The notes: generated by a model not told the origin, from the sequence alone. A stretch of DNA of 10,939 nt from Magnetospira sp. (GCA_028277325.1 JANQGL010000033.1:1-10939), one strand, 5' to 3'. Positions 1-7,624 are shown, numbered from the stretch's first letter. Program-made: numbers and translations.

Positions 1-61
1 GCCCCGCGACCTCCAGGCCCGGTTCGGGATCGCCGGCGACCCGCAGTTGCCCCTAATTCGA

Positions 62-928
62 TCAGTGGGCCATCAGCACCGGCAACTCGGCGGTCTCCAG
101 GACATGCCGGGTGACCCCGCCGAGGATGACCTCCCACATCCGGGAGTGGGTGTAGGCGCCCATCACCAGAAGGTCGCAGCCGATCGTGTCGCACTCGGCC
201 ATCAGCGCCTCGGCCACCGACGCGCCGTCCGGCGAGAACTTGTGCGGCGTCGCGGCGATGCCGTGCCAGGACAGGTGGCTGGCCAGTTCCTCGACCCGGG
301 TGTCGCCGTCCTCGTCGGTCTCGCCGACCAGCAGGGTCACCGATTGGGCGCGGTGCAGGAACGGCATGGCGGCGCTCACCGCGCGGGTCGCCTGGGCGCT
401 GCCGTTCCAGGCCACCACCACCCGGTTGCCCAGTTCGGCCGGCACCTTGGGCGGCGCCACCAGAACCGGCTTGCCGGTCTCGTAAAGGGCGGCGTTGAAG
501 GTCTGGTCGGCCGACGCCGTCTGCTCGCCGAGCGGCCGCGCCACCACCGACAGGTCGCGCACCCGTCCCCAGACGCCGACCACCTCGTCCTCGCGGCCGA
601 CCTGCTCGCGCCAGGAGGCCGACAGGTCGTCCGGACCCGGCGGCGAGTCGACCACCGGCACCCCGGCCGCCGTGGTGCGCCCCTCGAACTGGGCATGCGC
701 CTGCGCGGCCTGCGCCGCCGCGTCGCGCTCGGCCTGTTCCAGCATCTCCTCGATCATGGTGCCGGACATGCCTTCGCCAAGCATCGGGACCGCGTTCTTG
801 GGATCCGGCTTGACGAACAGAACATCCACATGGGCCTTGAAAAGGCGCCCGATGTCGAACGCCAAGTCGAGTGCCGCGCCGCTGCTTTCCGACCCGTCGA
901 TCGGCACCAGAATCGTTCGAATGCTCAT
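62..928 (-). CDS. Universal stress protein, tandem UspA domains (288 aa)
   Basis: The protein is a cytoplasmic UspA-superfamily member of 288 residues, about twice the single-domain length, so it carries two Usp domains in tandem. Domain 1 opens with the typical first strand and loop ILVPIDGSESS (residues 6-16). Domain 2 starts near residue 169 with VVVAWNGS and ends with LLVMGAYTHSRMWEVILGG followed by VTRHVL (about 253-276), the region that forms the nucleotide-binding loop in ATP-binding Usps. The second glycine of the usual G-x2-G-x9-G-(S/T) pattern is not evident here (His261 lies near it), so nucleotide binding is uncertain. The ATG at 926-928 is preceded by a run of five G on the coding strand (934-938), a plausible ribosome site. 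It lies 97 bp downstream of the kinase gene on the same strand. Usps generally support survival under starvation, redox or energy stress; the exact role here is unknown. Confidence 0.93.
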   Translation of the reverse strand: MSIRTILVPIDGSESSGAALDLAFDIGRLFKAHVDVLFVKPDPKNAVPMLGEGMSGTMIEEMLEQAERDAAAQAAQAHAQFEGRTTAAGVPVVDSPPGPDDLSASWREQVGREDEVVGVWGRVRDLSVVARPLGEQTASADQTFNAALYETGKPVLVAPPKVPAELGNRVVVAWNGSAQATRAVSAAMPFLHRAQSVTLLVGETDEDGDTRVEELASHLSWHGIAATPHKFSPDGASVAEALMAECDTIGCDLLVMGAYTHSRMWEVILGGVTRHVLETAELPVLMAH

Positions 929-960
929 GCAAACCCCCGTTCATCGTGCACCGCACGCCG

Positions 961-974
961 TATCGACGATAGTA
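961..974 (-). promoter_or_regulatory. Possible usp promoter -10 with adjacent 11-bp palindrome
   Basis: In the 97-bp gap between the kinase gene and the stress-protein gene, the coding strand shows TACTAT (969-974), a 4/6 or better -10-like hexamer. It overlaps a perfect 11-bp palindrome TATCGTCGATA (961-971). No good -35 is visible at 16-18 bp; only TTTGCC-like bases occur. This is a candidate for a separate usp promoter with an operator, but both elements are short. Confidence 0.3.
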
Positions 975-1025
975 TCCGATTTCGCGGCCGGGCAAATTGA
1001 AAATCGCGCCCTCGTGAACCGGACC

Positions 1026-2612
1026 TCAAAGACCGAGCGCCGCCAGGCCGTCGGCCAGGGTCCGGTCGCGCGGCCGGCCGCTGTCGATGCGGGTCCAGGT
1101 GATCTCGCCCAGGTCATAGGTCATCTGGCGCCGCAACACGTCCGGCGTGGCGTCGGACGGGTTGCGGGCCCGGGTGGCGATCCGCTCGGCCTGCACCTCC
1201 GGGGTCGCGGCCAGCCACAGGCCGTCGAACCGCACCCCGTGCCGGCCGGCCAGGGCCTCGACGGCGCGCCGCTCGTCGGGCGACGCGAAAATGCCGTCGG
1301 CGACCACCGAACGCCCCGCCGTCAGCGCCGCCTCGGCCTCGGCGTGGAGCAGGTCGTAGGTGCGGCGGCTCATTTCCGGGGTATAGGCCTCGGCCGGCGC
1401 GGTCTCGAACATGCCCACCCCGGCCAGCCGCTTGCGGAGCACGTCGGTACGCAGGACCAGCGCCCCCGGCCCGTCGTGCAGGAACGGCGCCGCCTCGCGG
1501 GCCATCCGCGACTTGCCGGAGCCGGACAGGCCGCCGACCGCCAGCAGGCGCGGCGCCGGCGGGTCGAAATAGGCCAGGGCGCGCGCCAGATAGCCGCGCC
1601 CCTCCCGCTCCTGCGCCCGCCGGTCCCCGGGGTGGTCGATCAGCGGCGCGGTGACGCCGGCCACCTGCGCCCGCACCGCCGCGCGCACCGACAGGAACAG
1701 CGGCAGCGCGGCGAGGCCGCCGGTGTCGCCGGTGAGATCCATGTAGCGGTTGAACAGGATGCCGGCCTGGCGGCGCAACCCCCGGTGCTCCAGGTCCATC
1801 AGCAGGAACGCCAGGTCGTAGAGCGCGTCGATGTGCGAGATGGCCGGATTGAACTCGATGCCGTCGAACAGCACCGGCCGCGGGGTCTCCGAATGCTCCG
1901 GGTCGGCCGGTTCGTCGCACACCGGACTGCCCATCAGGCAGATGTTGCGCAGGTGGAGATCGCCGTGGCAGTGGCGCACCCGCCCGGCCGCCCGCCGTGC
2001 GTCGAGCAGGTCGCCGACCCGGTCCAGCGCGTCGCGCGACCGGCGGTTCAGGCGCTCCACCGCCGCCGGATCGAACATCCCGGCCGGCGCCTCGGTGAAG
2101 CATTGCGCGTTGCTGTCGATCACGAAGCCGATCCCGGACCGCCCGCCATGGGCCTCGGTGGGCTCGGCCGCGGCGTGGAAATCGGCGATCTCGGCCGCCA
2201 GATCCTCCATCAGTCGGCGCCCCAGTCCGCCGCGCGCGGCCAGCCGGTCGAACAGGTTGGACCCGTCGAACCGAACCATTTCCACCACCCAGTCGACCGC
2301 CTCGCCGGTGCCGCCGAGGGCCAGGGCCCCATCGGCGCCCCGGGTCACCGGCAGCACCCCGATATAAAGGTCCGGCGCCGTCCGGCCGTTGGCCCGCACC
2401 TCCTCGCGGCAGGCCGCCTCGCGCCGCGCCGCGGTCGAGAAGTCCAGGTAGGAAAACCGCACCGCCCGTTTCAGCTTGAACACCCGGCAGCCGACCTTGA
2501 ACAGGATCGAGATGTGGGTGTCCAGGCGTTCCACCGGGGTCGCCGGGTCGATCCCGTAGGTGTCCGGGCGCGACAGCAGGTCGACGGTCGGCGTCTGGTC
2601 CTCGACGATCAT
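1026..2612 (-). CDS. Two-domain APH-like / P-loop kinase (COG2187 + COG0645 type ATPase)
   Basis: From the ATG at 2610-2612 the protein is 528 residues. The N-terminal about 350 residues resemble the aminoglycoside phosphotransferase fold: a catalytic-loop motif CHGDLHLRN (about 215-223), then VLFDGIEFN (247-255) with the metal-binding-type Asp at 250, and a following SHIDALYDLAFLLMDL helix. The C-terminal domain begins near residue 356 with a Walker A motif GLSGSGKS (361-368) and RTD (388-390), as in small gluconate/shikimate-like kinases. This fusion is a widespread family annotated as AAA-family ATPase or bifunctional APH/ATP-binding protein; its substrate is not established, and it is not evidence of antibiotic resistance. 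The frame extends to a TTG at 2651, but the ATG at 2612 has GAAGGGGG a few bases upstream and is preferred. The usp gene follows on the same strand. Confidence 0.88.
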   Translation of the reverse strand: MIVEDQTPTVDLLSRPDTYGIDPATPVERLDTHISILFKVGCRVFKLKRAVRFSYLDFSTAARREAACREEVRANGRTAPDLYIGVLPVTRGADGALALGGTGEAVDWVVEMVRFDGSNLFDRLAARGGLGRRLMEDLAAEIADFHAAAEPTEAHGGRSGIGFVIDSNAQCFTEAPAGMFDPAAVERLNRRSRDALDRVGDLLDARRAAGRVRHCHGDLHLRNICLMGSPVCDEPADPEHSETPRPVLFDGIEFNPAISHIDALYDLAFLLMDLEHRGLRRQAGILFNRYMDLTGDTGGLAALPLFLSVRAAVRAQVAGVTAPLIDHPGDRRAQEREGRGYLARALAYFDPPAPRLLAVGGLSGSGKSRMAREAAPFLHDGPGALVLRTDVLRKRLAGVGMFETAPAEAYTPEMSRRTYDLLHAEAEAALTAGRSVVADGIFASPDERRAVEALAGRHGVRFDGLWLAATPEVQAERIATRARNPSDATPDVLRRQMTYDLGEITWTRIDSGRPRDRTLADGLAALGL

Positions 2613-2694
2613 GCGGCCCCCTTCGGTCGCGGCGATTCGATTGCCCGCCAAACCATAGGACAGGCCCGGGGTTCGAGGCGATTTCAGATTCCGG

Positions 2695-2723
2695 TTGACA
2701 CATATATTAGTCTAATCTAATTT
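2695..2723 (+). promoter_or_regulatory. Predicted sigma-70-type promoter of the DUF2892 gene
   Basis: A perfect -35 hexamer TTGACA lies at 2695-2700. With a 17-bp spacer it is followed by TAATTT at 2718-2723 as a partial -10 element, about 85 bp before the ATG at 2808. The AT-rich stretch stands out sharply from the GC-rich surroundings. The -10 lies in the centre of the 37-bp dyad described separately, so a bound repressor would block polymerase. On the opposite strand, TAATAT (2704-2709) with ATCACA (2727-2732) at 17 bp could form a weaker divergent promoter for the kinase gene. Confidence 0.6.
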
Positions 2724-2739
2724 AGATGTGATTAATATA
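2703..2739. promoter_or_regulatory. 37-bp AT-rich dyad, likely operator
   Basis: The element is an inverted repeat centred on base 2721, with 15 of 18 arm positions complementary. The outer arms are TATATTA (2703-2709) and TAATATA (2733-2739); the core ATCTAATTTAGAT (2715-2727) is a perfect palindrome around a central T. It overlaps the -10 of the DUF2892 promoter, the usual place for a repressor site. AT-rich CTAA/TTAG dyads resemble sites used by ArsR/SmtB-type repressors such as BigR, which controls DUF2892-containing sulfur operons in related bacteria. No regulator gene is encoded in this part of the window, so the binding protein is inferred only. Confidence 0.6.
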
Positions 2740-2807
2740 CAGACCGTCACCGTGCGCGTCGGTCCGCCGAAACCGCGCGCCGGCCCAAGGGGAGGAGAAC
2801 AGAACCG

Positions 2808-3011
2808 ATGTCGATCGATCGTATCGTGCTGGCCTTCGCCGGCGCCGTCATCCTGGTCAGCGTGGCGCTCGGCCATTACGTCAGCCCCTATTGGCTGCTG
2901 CTGACGGCGTTCGTCGGCCTGAACCTGCTGCAGTCCGCCTTCACCGGGTTCTGCCCGCTCGCCATCATCCTGAAAAAGCTCGGCGTGCAGCCGGGCCAGG
3001 CGTTCGGCTGA
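2808..3011 (+). CDS. DUF2892 (YgaP-like) small inner-membrane protein
   Basis: This 67-residue protein has two hydrophobic segments, about residues 5-22 (RIVLAFAGAVILVSVALG) and 27-45 (PYWLLLTAFVGLNLLQSAF), separated by a short HYVSP turn. They are followed by the family hallmark GFCPLAIILKKLGV (about 47-60). This is the DUF2892 transmembrane domain, also found fused to rhodanese in YgaP, and length and layout match the free-standing form. The start is supported by a strong purine-rich site AAGGGGAGGAG (2787-2797), 10 bases before the ATG. It is monocistronic, with its own promoter and dyad upstream and a terminator about 40 bp downstream. Family members often accompany sulfide or persulfide metabolism genes, but no such partner is visible here. 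Confidence 0.87.
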   Translation: MSIDRIVLAFAGAVILVSVALGHYVSPYWLLLTAFVGLNLLQSAFTGFCPLAIILKKLGVQPGQAFG

Positions 3012-3051
3012 CGCCCGCCGCGCACGCCGTCATCGCTCCCAAGCAACCTCC

Positions 3052-3081
3052 GGGGACGGTACCGCCGTCCCCGTCTTTTTT
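3052..3081 (+). terminator. Intrinsic terminator after the DUF2892 gene
   Basis: The stem GGGGACGG (3052-3059) pairs with CCGTCCCC (3065-3072) around a five-base loop. It is followed by GTC and six T (3076-3081), the classic Rho-independent form on the plus strand. It separates the short gene from the convergent flagellar operon, whose last stop codon is at 3110. On the minus strand the hairpin is not followed by a T tract, so it is probably one-directional. Confidence 0.85.
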
Positions 3082-3109
3082 GGGTCCGCGCGGTCCCGCC
3101 CGACGCGCG

Positions 3110-4891
3110 TTACAGGTAGTCGGCGAGGCTCAGTCCCTGCGACTTGGCGAAGGCCTGATAGGCCGCCTGGACCGCCGTCGTGGCGTCGGTGAACTCGGCG
3201 ATCGCCAGGGTCAGGTCCACGTTCTCGATCTCGTCGGCCTGCACCTGCAGGATCTTGTCCAGCTTGGTGAACCGTTCGCTGGTGTCCTCGATCAGGATCT
3301 GCTTGAAGCCGATATTGAAGCCGAGCGAAATCATGTCGCCGGGGATCTCCGCGTGACCGAGCGGCGAGGACTCGCCGGTCACCTCGTCGAGCGCCGAATC
3401 GAGCAGCCAGCGCGCCTCGAGCACCCGGCTTTCGTTCTGGTCGAGCCCGCCGGCGGTGCCGAACGCGCCCTGGGCGAGGATGCCCATGGCCCGGATCGCC
3501 TTCTCGAACGCCGGATGGACGGCGTTGATGTCCATGTCGAACGAGAAGTCCTTGTCGATCCGGTGGGTGAGGACCTGCGTATCGCCCTTGTACCAGGAGG
3601 TGGCGGTGAGGGTGCCGTCCACCTCGGAGCCGGACGATCCCTCGTCGACCAGTTCCTTCTTGACGATGGTGAGCTGGTCGGAGGTGGCGTTGACCGAGGC
3701 GACCGTGTAGGTGCCGTCGTTGGCCGCCGTGCCGGCGTTGGAGATCACGATCACGTCGCCCGCCTCGACCTCCGCGAAGGCGCCGGCGGTGGTGGCGTCG
3801 ATGGTGTCGGGGTTGGTGAACGACAGGGTGCCGTAGTTGCCGGTCTTGAGCGTGATGGCGTCGAGCGGCAGCTCGATTTCGGCCGTCACGTCGGCCGCGT
3901 CGGTGGTCAGCTCGATGCTGTTGACGGTGATCTGCTTGGGCGAGACGGTCAGCGTGGTCCCGTCGTTGGACGTCACCACGTAGGTGCTGTCGTTGCCGCT
4001 GGTGCTGGCCCCCGAGATGGTGATCCGCTCGCCGACCGAGATCCCGGACAGGGACGACGCGGTGGCGGCGGTGACGGTCAGCGGCGCGGTGAAGCTCAGA
4101 TCGCCGAAATCGGCCGCGGTCAGGGTGCCGGCGTCGGGCAGGGTGATGGTCGGCGCGGCGTCGTTGGCGTCGGTGGTGAAGGCGCCGAGATCGGTGACCT
4201 CGTAGGTGCCGTCGTTGGACGCGGTGCCGGAGACCGTGAACACGCTGCCCGCCGACAGGTTGCCGAAACTCCCCGAGGTGGCGGTGATGGTGCTGGTGGC
4301 CTCGTCGAACACCAGCCAGTCGGTGCCGCCCGACAGGTCGGAGGACAGGGTCAGGTCGGCCAGGTGAGCGTCGCGGCTGGTCGGATACTGCACCGTGTTC
4401 CCGTCATAGGTGGCCTGGAAGGCGGACAGGCTGGTCAGCCCGAAATCGACCGGCTTGGTATGCGTCTGCGAGCCGGCGAACAGGTACTGGCCGTCGACGA
4501 AGGCGTTGAGCTGGCTCTCGATGGCCTGCAGCGACTTGAACGCCCAGTCCTGGATGTCGTCGACCGCCGTCTGGTCGGTGGTCGAGAATTCCAGGAACGA
4601 TTCCAGGCGGCCGCGCATGTCGCTGATCGTCGTCTCGATGGACTCGTAGGCGTTGGTCTGCACCTGCAGGCGGGTGTCCATCAGTTCGTTGTTGCGAATG
4701 TAGCGGGTGTTGAGCATCGCCAGGTTCTCGATGCTGACCAGGCGCTGCGCATCGTCGGAGATGCCGGCGTACTGATCGGACTTCTTCTCGGTCGACACCT
4801 GGGTCTGCTTCTCCAGCACCTGCTGCTGCAGGACGTGCAGCTGGTTGACCAGCGAGGTGGTGACCGAAAGATTGGCGACGCGGACGACCAT
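3110..4891 (-). CDS. flgL: Flagellar hook-filament junction protein FlgL (HAP3), enlarged
   Basis: FlgL forms the ring joining hook-associated FlgK to the filament and is exported through the flagellar type III system. The flagellin-like N-terminal coiled-coil region (about 1-140) is present: VANLSVTTSLVNQLHVLQQQVLEKQTQ-type heptads, the SDDAQRL motif (45-51), and FVDGQYLFAGSQT (131-143). The matching C-terminal helix is at about 535-593 (TKLDKILQVQADEIENVDLTLAIAEF and after). The protein has 593 residues against roughly 300-320 in enterobacteria. The extra length is a Thr/Ser/Ala/Gly-rich beta-type insertion (about 150-440) carrying three related copies of a module with an NDGTY signature. 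The ATG at 4889-4891 has AGGGAGA (4899-4905) seven bases upstream. It is last in the operon, 32 bp after flgK. Confidence 0.93.
   Translation of the reverse strand: MVVRVANLSVTTSLVNQLHVLQQQVLEKQTQVSTEKKSDQYAGISDDAQRLVSIENLAMLNTRYIRNNELMDTRLQVQTNAYESIETTISDMRGRLESFLEFSTTDQTAVDDIQDWAFKSLQAIESQLNAFVDGQYLFAGSQTHTKPVDFGLTSLSAFQATYDGNTVQYPTSRDAHLADLTLSSDLSGGTDWLVFDEATSTITATSGSFGNLSAGSVFTVSGTASNDGTYEVTDLGAFTTDANDAAPTITLPDAGTLTAADFGDLSFTAPLTVTAATASSLSGISVGERITISGASTSGNDSTYVVTSNDGTTLTVSPKQITVNSIELTTDAADVTAEIELPLDAITLKTGNYGTLSFTNPDTIDATTAGAFAEVEAGDVIVISNAGTAANDGTYTVASVNATSDQLTIVKKELVDEGSSGSEVDGTLTATSWYKGDTQVLTHRIDKDFSFDMDINAVHPAFEKAIRAMGILAQGAFGTAGGLDQNESRVLEARWLLDSALDEVTGESSPLGHAEIPGDMISLGFNIGFKQILIEDTSERFTKLDKILQVQADEIENVDLTLAIAEFTDATTAVQAAYQAFAKSQGLSLADYL
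3656..4300 (-). repeat. Three degenerate protein-level repeats inside flgL
   Basis: Residues about 198-412 of FlgL contain three related segments of the form thr-rich strand, G-x-x-(F/I)-x-(V/I)-S-x-(A/G), then NDGTY or NDSTY and a beta strand. The signature lies at residues 226-230, 300-304 and 391-395, giving spacings of 74 and 91 residues. Between the copies a second shared strand occurs: ADFGDLSFTAP (260-270) and GNYGTLSFTNP (351-361). At DNA level a 17-base string encoding GTY context is identical at 3707-3723 and 4202-4218, with a one-base-different version at 3980-3995, suggesting duplication within the gene. Confidence 0.75.
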
Positions 4892-4923
4892 TGCGGTCTC
4901 TCCCTAGGTGTCTGGTCCCGCCA

Positions 4924-7140
4924 TTATACGGCGTTTTCGAGGGCCTCGAACATTTCCTTGACGGTCTGGATGACGCGCGCGGCGGCCGAGAACGATTGCT
5001 GGAAGATCAGCAGGTTGGCCATCTCCTCGTCGAGATTGACGCCGCTGTAGTTGTCGGCCTGCTCGCGCAGCGCCTCGGTCAGCGCCGACTGGCTGTCGTA
5101 GGCGCGCTCGTTGGTCGCCGCCAGGCCCGAGTTGTAGGACAGGATCGCGTTGGCGTATTCGGAGAAGGTCACCGTCTGGTCGAACAGGCCGCCCGAGGAA
5201 TCGAAGCCGTGGCTGCTGGTCATCATCTCGGCCAGCGCCTGGGTGACCGTGTTGTCGCCGATGCTCATGAAGTACTCGCCGGCGGCGCCGCGGTCGGCGT
5301 CCCATTGCAGCAGCCCGCGGCTCTGCAGGGAGGGCGTGCTGATGATGTCCTCGCGGACCTGGAAGAACTGCGCGGCGCGGGCGTTGGACTGCGCGATGCC
5401 GAGGTTCTCGATCACCGAGTTGGCCGATCCCAGCCCGGCGCTGTCCATGATCTCGAACACCTGGCCGTCGTCGTGTTCCAGGCGCAGCCGGTTGCCCGAG
5501 CCGTCCGGCATCACGGTGGCGGTGATGAACGAGATTCCGGTGTCGTCGTCGTTGATCAGGTCGGCGATGTCCTGCAGCGAATAGGCGGTGCCGCCGAGCA
5601 GGGTCACGCTCTCGTCGAATCCGGTACCGTCCTTGAACAGGAGGTTGACGCCGTTCAGGGGCGTGTAGGTGTAGGTCTCGGGCTTGATCTCGCTGTCCTG
5701 CCGGGTCAGGTTCAGGCCGTCGACGAAAACGTCGTTGAGGCGGAAGAAATTGGAGAATCCGCCGATCTCCCGATCGACGGTGCCGTCGCCGTTGGCGTCG
5801 TACCGGATCGTCACGTCGCCGGCGGCGGAGCCGAGCACGGTGCTGGCCTGATCGCGGAACACCAGGCCGCGGTCGGAGGTGTTGATCGACACCGCCAGAT
5901 GGCCGTCGCTGTCGATCTCCACCGTGTCGCTGATCGAGCCGCCGTTGCTCTGCACCCAGGACTCGACGGTGTCGGCCACGTCGCTCACGCTCCACGCCGA
6001 CATCGAGGTGAAGCCGGCGGCCACCATGATGGTGTCCAGGGTGGTGGCCGAAACCTGGGCGCCGGTGCCGTCGGTGATCGCGATCGCCACGTCGCCGCCC
6101 GACAGGGTCATGGTCTGGGTGCTCGGATCGAGGAAGGTGCGCACCCCGGTCGCCGAGGTCAGGCCGGGGAACGGCACGCCCCGGTTGTGGATGGCGTTCA
6201 CGGCGTCGCGCAGCTCGGCCGCCAGTTCGTCGAGCTGGCTTTGCAGGTCCGGCAGGGTGTGGTCGCGAAGATCGATCAGGCCCTTCAGCTCGCCGCGCGT
6301 CACATCGTTGGTGATGTCGGACAACGAGGTGCCGCCGCCGCCCAGGAAGATGCCGTTGATGTTGCCCTTGGCGTGGGTGATGGTGGCGTCCATCTGGGTG
6401 GTGACCACGTGGGTCATGGTCCGCGCGGTGTGGTCGATGAGCGCCGAGCCGCCCTCGGTGAACACCACCACGTCGTTGTTCTCGCGGGTGAAATACTGGA
6501 TATCCAGGTAGTTGCTCAACTCGTCGAGCGCCATGTCCCGCTTGTCCAGGAGATCGGTCACGTCCTTGCCGACCGTCTCGCTGGCCACGATCTTGTTGTT
6601 CATGTCCTCGATCTCGGCGGTCAGCTCGTTGATCCGGTCGGTCATGTCGGCGAGCGCCACGTCGGCCTGGCGGCGCAGGTCCTGGATGGTGTCGGTCATC
6701 AGTTCGAGCTTGACCCCGATCTCGCGCGCCCGGCGCACCACCTCGGCCTGCTCGAAGGTGCGTTCCGGGGCGGTCGCCAGGGTCTCGAAGGCCAGGGTCA
6801 ACTCCTCCACCAGGTGCGAGATGGAATCGTTGTCGGCCGGCTCGCCGAACAGGTTCTGCAGGCGCTCGAAATAGGAGATCTGGACCTCGACCTCGGCGTT
6901 GTTGCCGAGTTCGGTGCGATAGCTCTTCAGCAGGTTCTCGTCGACCAGGCGCGATACCTCGGAAATCTGCACCCCGGCCCCGTCGGCCGCCACCACCCGC
7001 TGCTCGAAGTTGGCGATCTTGCGCGAGTAGCCTTCCGTGTTGACGTTGGCGATGTTGTTGGCCACCACGTCGAGCCCGGCCTGGCTGGCGAGCAGGCCGC
7101 TGGTACCGGTTTGCAGGGCAAGGGTGATCGACCCGGCCAT
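4924..7140 (-). CDS. flgK: Flagellar hook-associated protein FlgK (HAP1)
   Basis: FlgK caps the hook and forms the first junction ring before FlgL. The start has the rod/hook-family N-terminal signature LDVVANNIANVNTEGYSR (about 23-40). The end has the matching C-terminal helix VNLDEEMANLLIFQQSFSAAARVIQTVKEMFEALEN (701-736), both needed for coiled-coil packing. Length is 738 residues, larger than the roughly 550 of enteric FlgK, with extra beta-rich domains in the middle (about 330-640). An Asp-rich loop DANGDGTVDREI (448-459) resembles a calcium-binding loop. The ATG at 7138-7140 is preceded by AGGGGA (7150-7155); this ribosome site overlaps the flgN stop codon, so translation is probably coupled. 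flgL follows after 32 bp. Confidence 0.96.
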   Translation of the reverse strand: MAGSITLALQTGTSGLLASQAGLDVVANNIANVNTEGYSRKIANFEQRVVAADGAGVQISEVSRLVDENLLKSYRTELGNNAEVEVQISYFERLQNLFGEPADNDSISHLVEELTLAFETLATAPERTFEQAEVVRRAREIGVKLELMTDTIQDLRRQADVALADMTDRINELTAEIEDMNNKIVASETVGKDVTDLLDKRDMALDELSNYLDIQYFTRENNDVVVFTEGGSALIDHTARTMTHVVTTQMDATITHAKGNINGIFLGGGGTSLSDITNDVTRGELKGLIDLRDHTLPDLQSQLDELAAELRDAVNAIHNRGVPFPGLTSATGVRTFLDPSTQTMTLSGGDVAIAITDGTGAQVSATTLDTIMVAAGFTSMSAWSVSDVADTVESWVQSNGGSISDTVEIDSDGHLAVSINTSDRGLVFRDQASTVLGSAAGDVTIRYDANGDGTVDREIGGFSNFFRLNDVFVDGLNLTRQDSEIKPETYTYTPLNGVNLLFKDGTGFDESVTLLGGTAYSLQDIADLINDDDTGISFITATVMPDGSGNRLRLEHDDGQVFEIMDSAGLGSANSVIENLGIAQSNARAAQFFQVREDIISTPSLQSRGLLQWDADRGAAGEYFMSIGDNTVTQALAEMMTSSHGFDSSGGLFDQTVTFSEYANAILSYNSGLAATNERAYDSQSALTEALREQADNYSGVNLDEEMANLLIFQQSFSAAARVIQTVKEMFEALENAV

Positions 7141-7153
7141 GAGCGGACGTCCC

Positions 7154-7624
7154 CTAAAACGACCGGTCGACGGTCAGCGGGGTGCGGTTGCGGGCCCGCG
7201 GATCGGGCCGCCCCACCTCGCCGGTCTTGTCGTAGGTGCCGGGTCCGGGCCGGCTCATCCGGGCCGCCTCGGCGATCATGTCGGCGACGATCTGCCCGGC
7301 CTTGATCTTGACCTCCAGGAGTTGGCCGTTGAGATCCAACCGGGCGTCCAGGCGCGCCGCGGTCTCGCGCAGCCGGGCCCGCTCGTCGTCGGACAGGCCG
7401 TCGAGCAGCGCCCGGTCGGCGGTCAGCTTGCGGAACAGGCGGCCGTAGCCCACCGAGAGACGGTTCTTCTCGTCGACGGTCGCGCGCAGGTGGGCGATGT
7501 CGTTGTCCTGCAGGGCCGCGTTCTCGCGTTCCAGGAACTCGATCAGGCGTTCGGCGACCAGGCGGACATCGTTCACCAGATCGTTGCGGGGCGGTGTCGC
7601 CGGGGTCGGGTCGAGGTCGATCAT
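7154..7624 (-). CDS. flgN: FlgN-like flagellar export chaperone
   Basis: This 156-residue, largely helical, charged protein has the layout of FlgN: a first long helix (DVRLVAERLIEFLERENAALQDND, about 19-42), a second (LRATVDEKNRLSVGYGRLFRKLTADRALL, about 46-74), and a third ending AGQIVADMIAEAARM (about 109-123), then a disordered Pro/Arg tail. FlgN chaperones bind the C-terminal ends of FlgK and FlgL and deliver them to the export gate. Position immediately before flgK and flgL supports this strongly. Its ATG overlaps the flgJ stop as ATGA (7621-7624), with an AGGAGA site inside flgJ (7632-7637). Sequence identity within this family is low, so the call rests on structure-like pattern plus context. 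Confidence 0.8.
   Translation of the reverse strand: MIDLDPTPATPPRNDLVNDVRLVAERLIEFLERENAALQDNDIAHLRATVDEKNRLSVGYGRLFRKLTADRALLDGLSDDERARLRETAARLDARLDLNGQLLEVKIKAGQIVADMIAEAARMSRPGPGTYDKTGEVGRPDPRARNRTPLTVDRSF

Noticed and set aside
1..61. Possible 3' end of an upstream gene, either in the high-GC3 frame starting at base 2 or ending at TAA 54-56
   Set aside because: Fewer than 20 codons are visible, the frame with the best codon bias has no stop before running into usp, and no motif is recognisable.
1026..2612. Aminoglycoside resistance gene
   Set aside because: The APH-like fold with a C-terminal P-loop kinase domain marks a housekeeping family of unknown substrate, not a known resistance phosphotransferase.
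2613..2651. N-terminal extension of the kinase from a TTG at 2651
   Set aside because: The ATG at 2612 has a much better ribosome site, and the extra 13 residues show no conserved character.
4891..7305. Very long plus-strand open frame opposite flgK (and similar ones at 2891-5050, 495-2720, 7497-9101)
   Set aside because: These are antisense shadows typical of high-GC DNA. Their translations are low-complexity, rich in Gly, Arg, Val and His, while the opposite strand encodes recognisable flagellar or kinase proteins.
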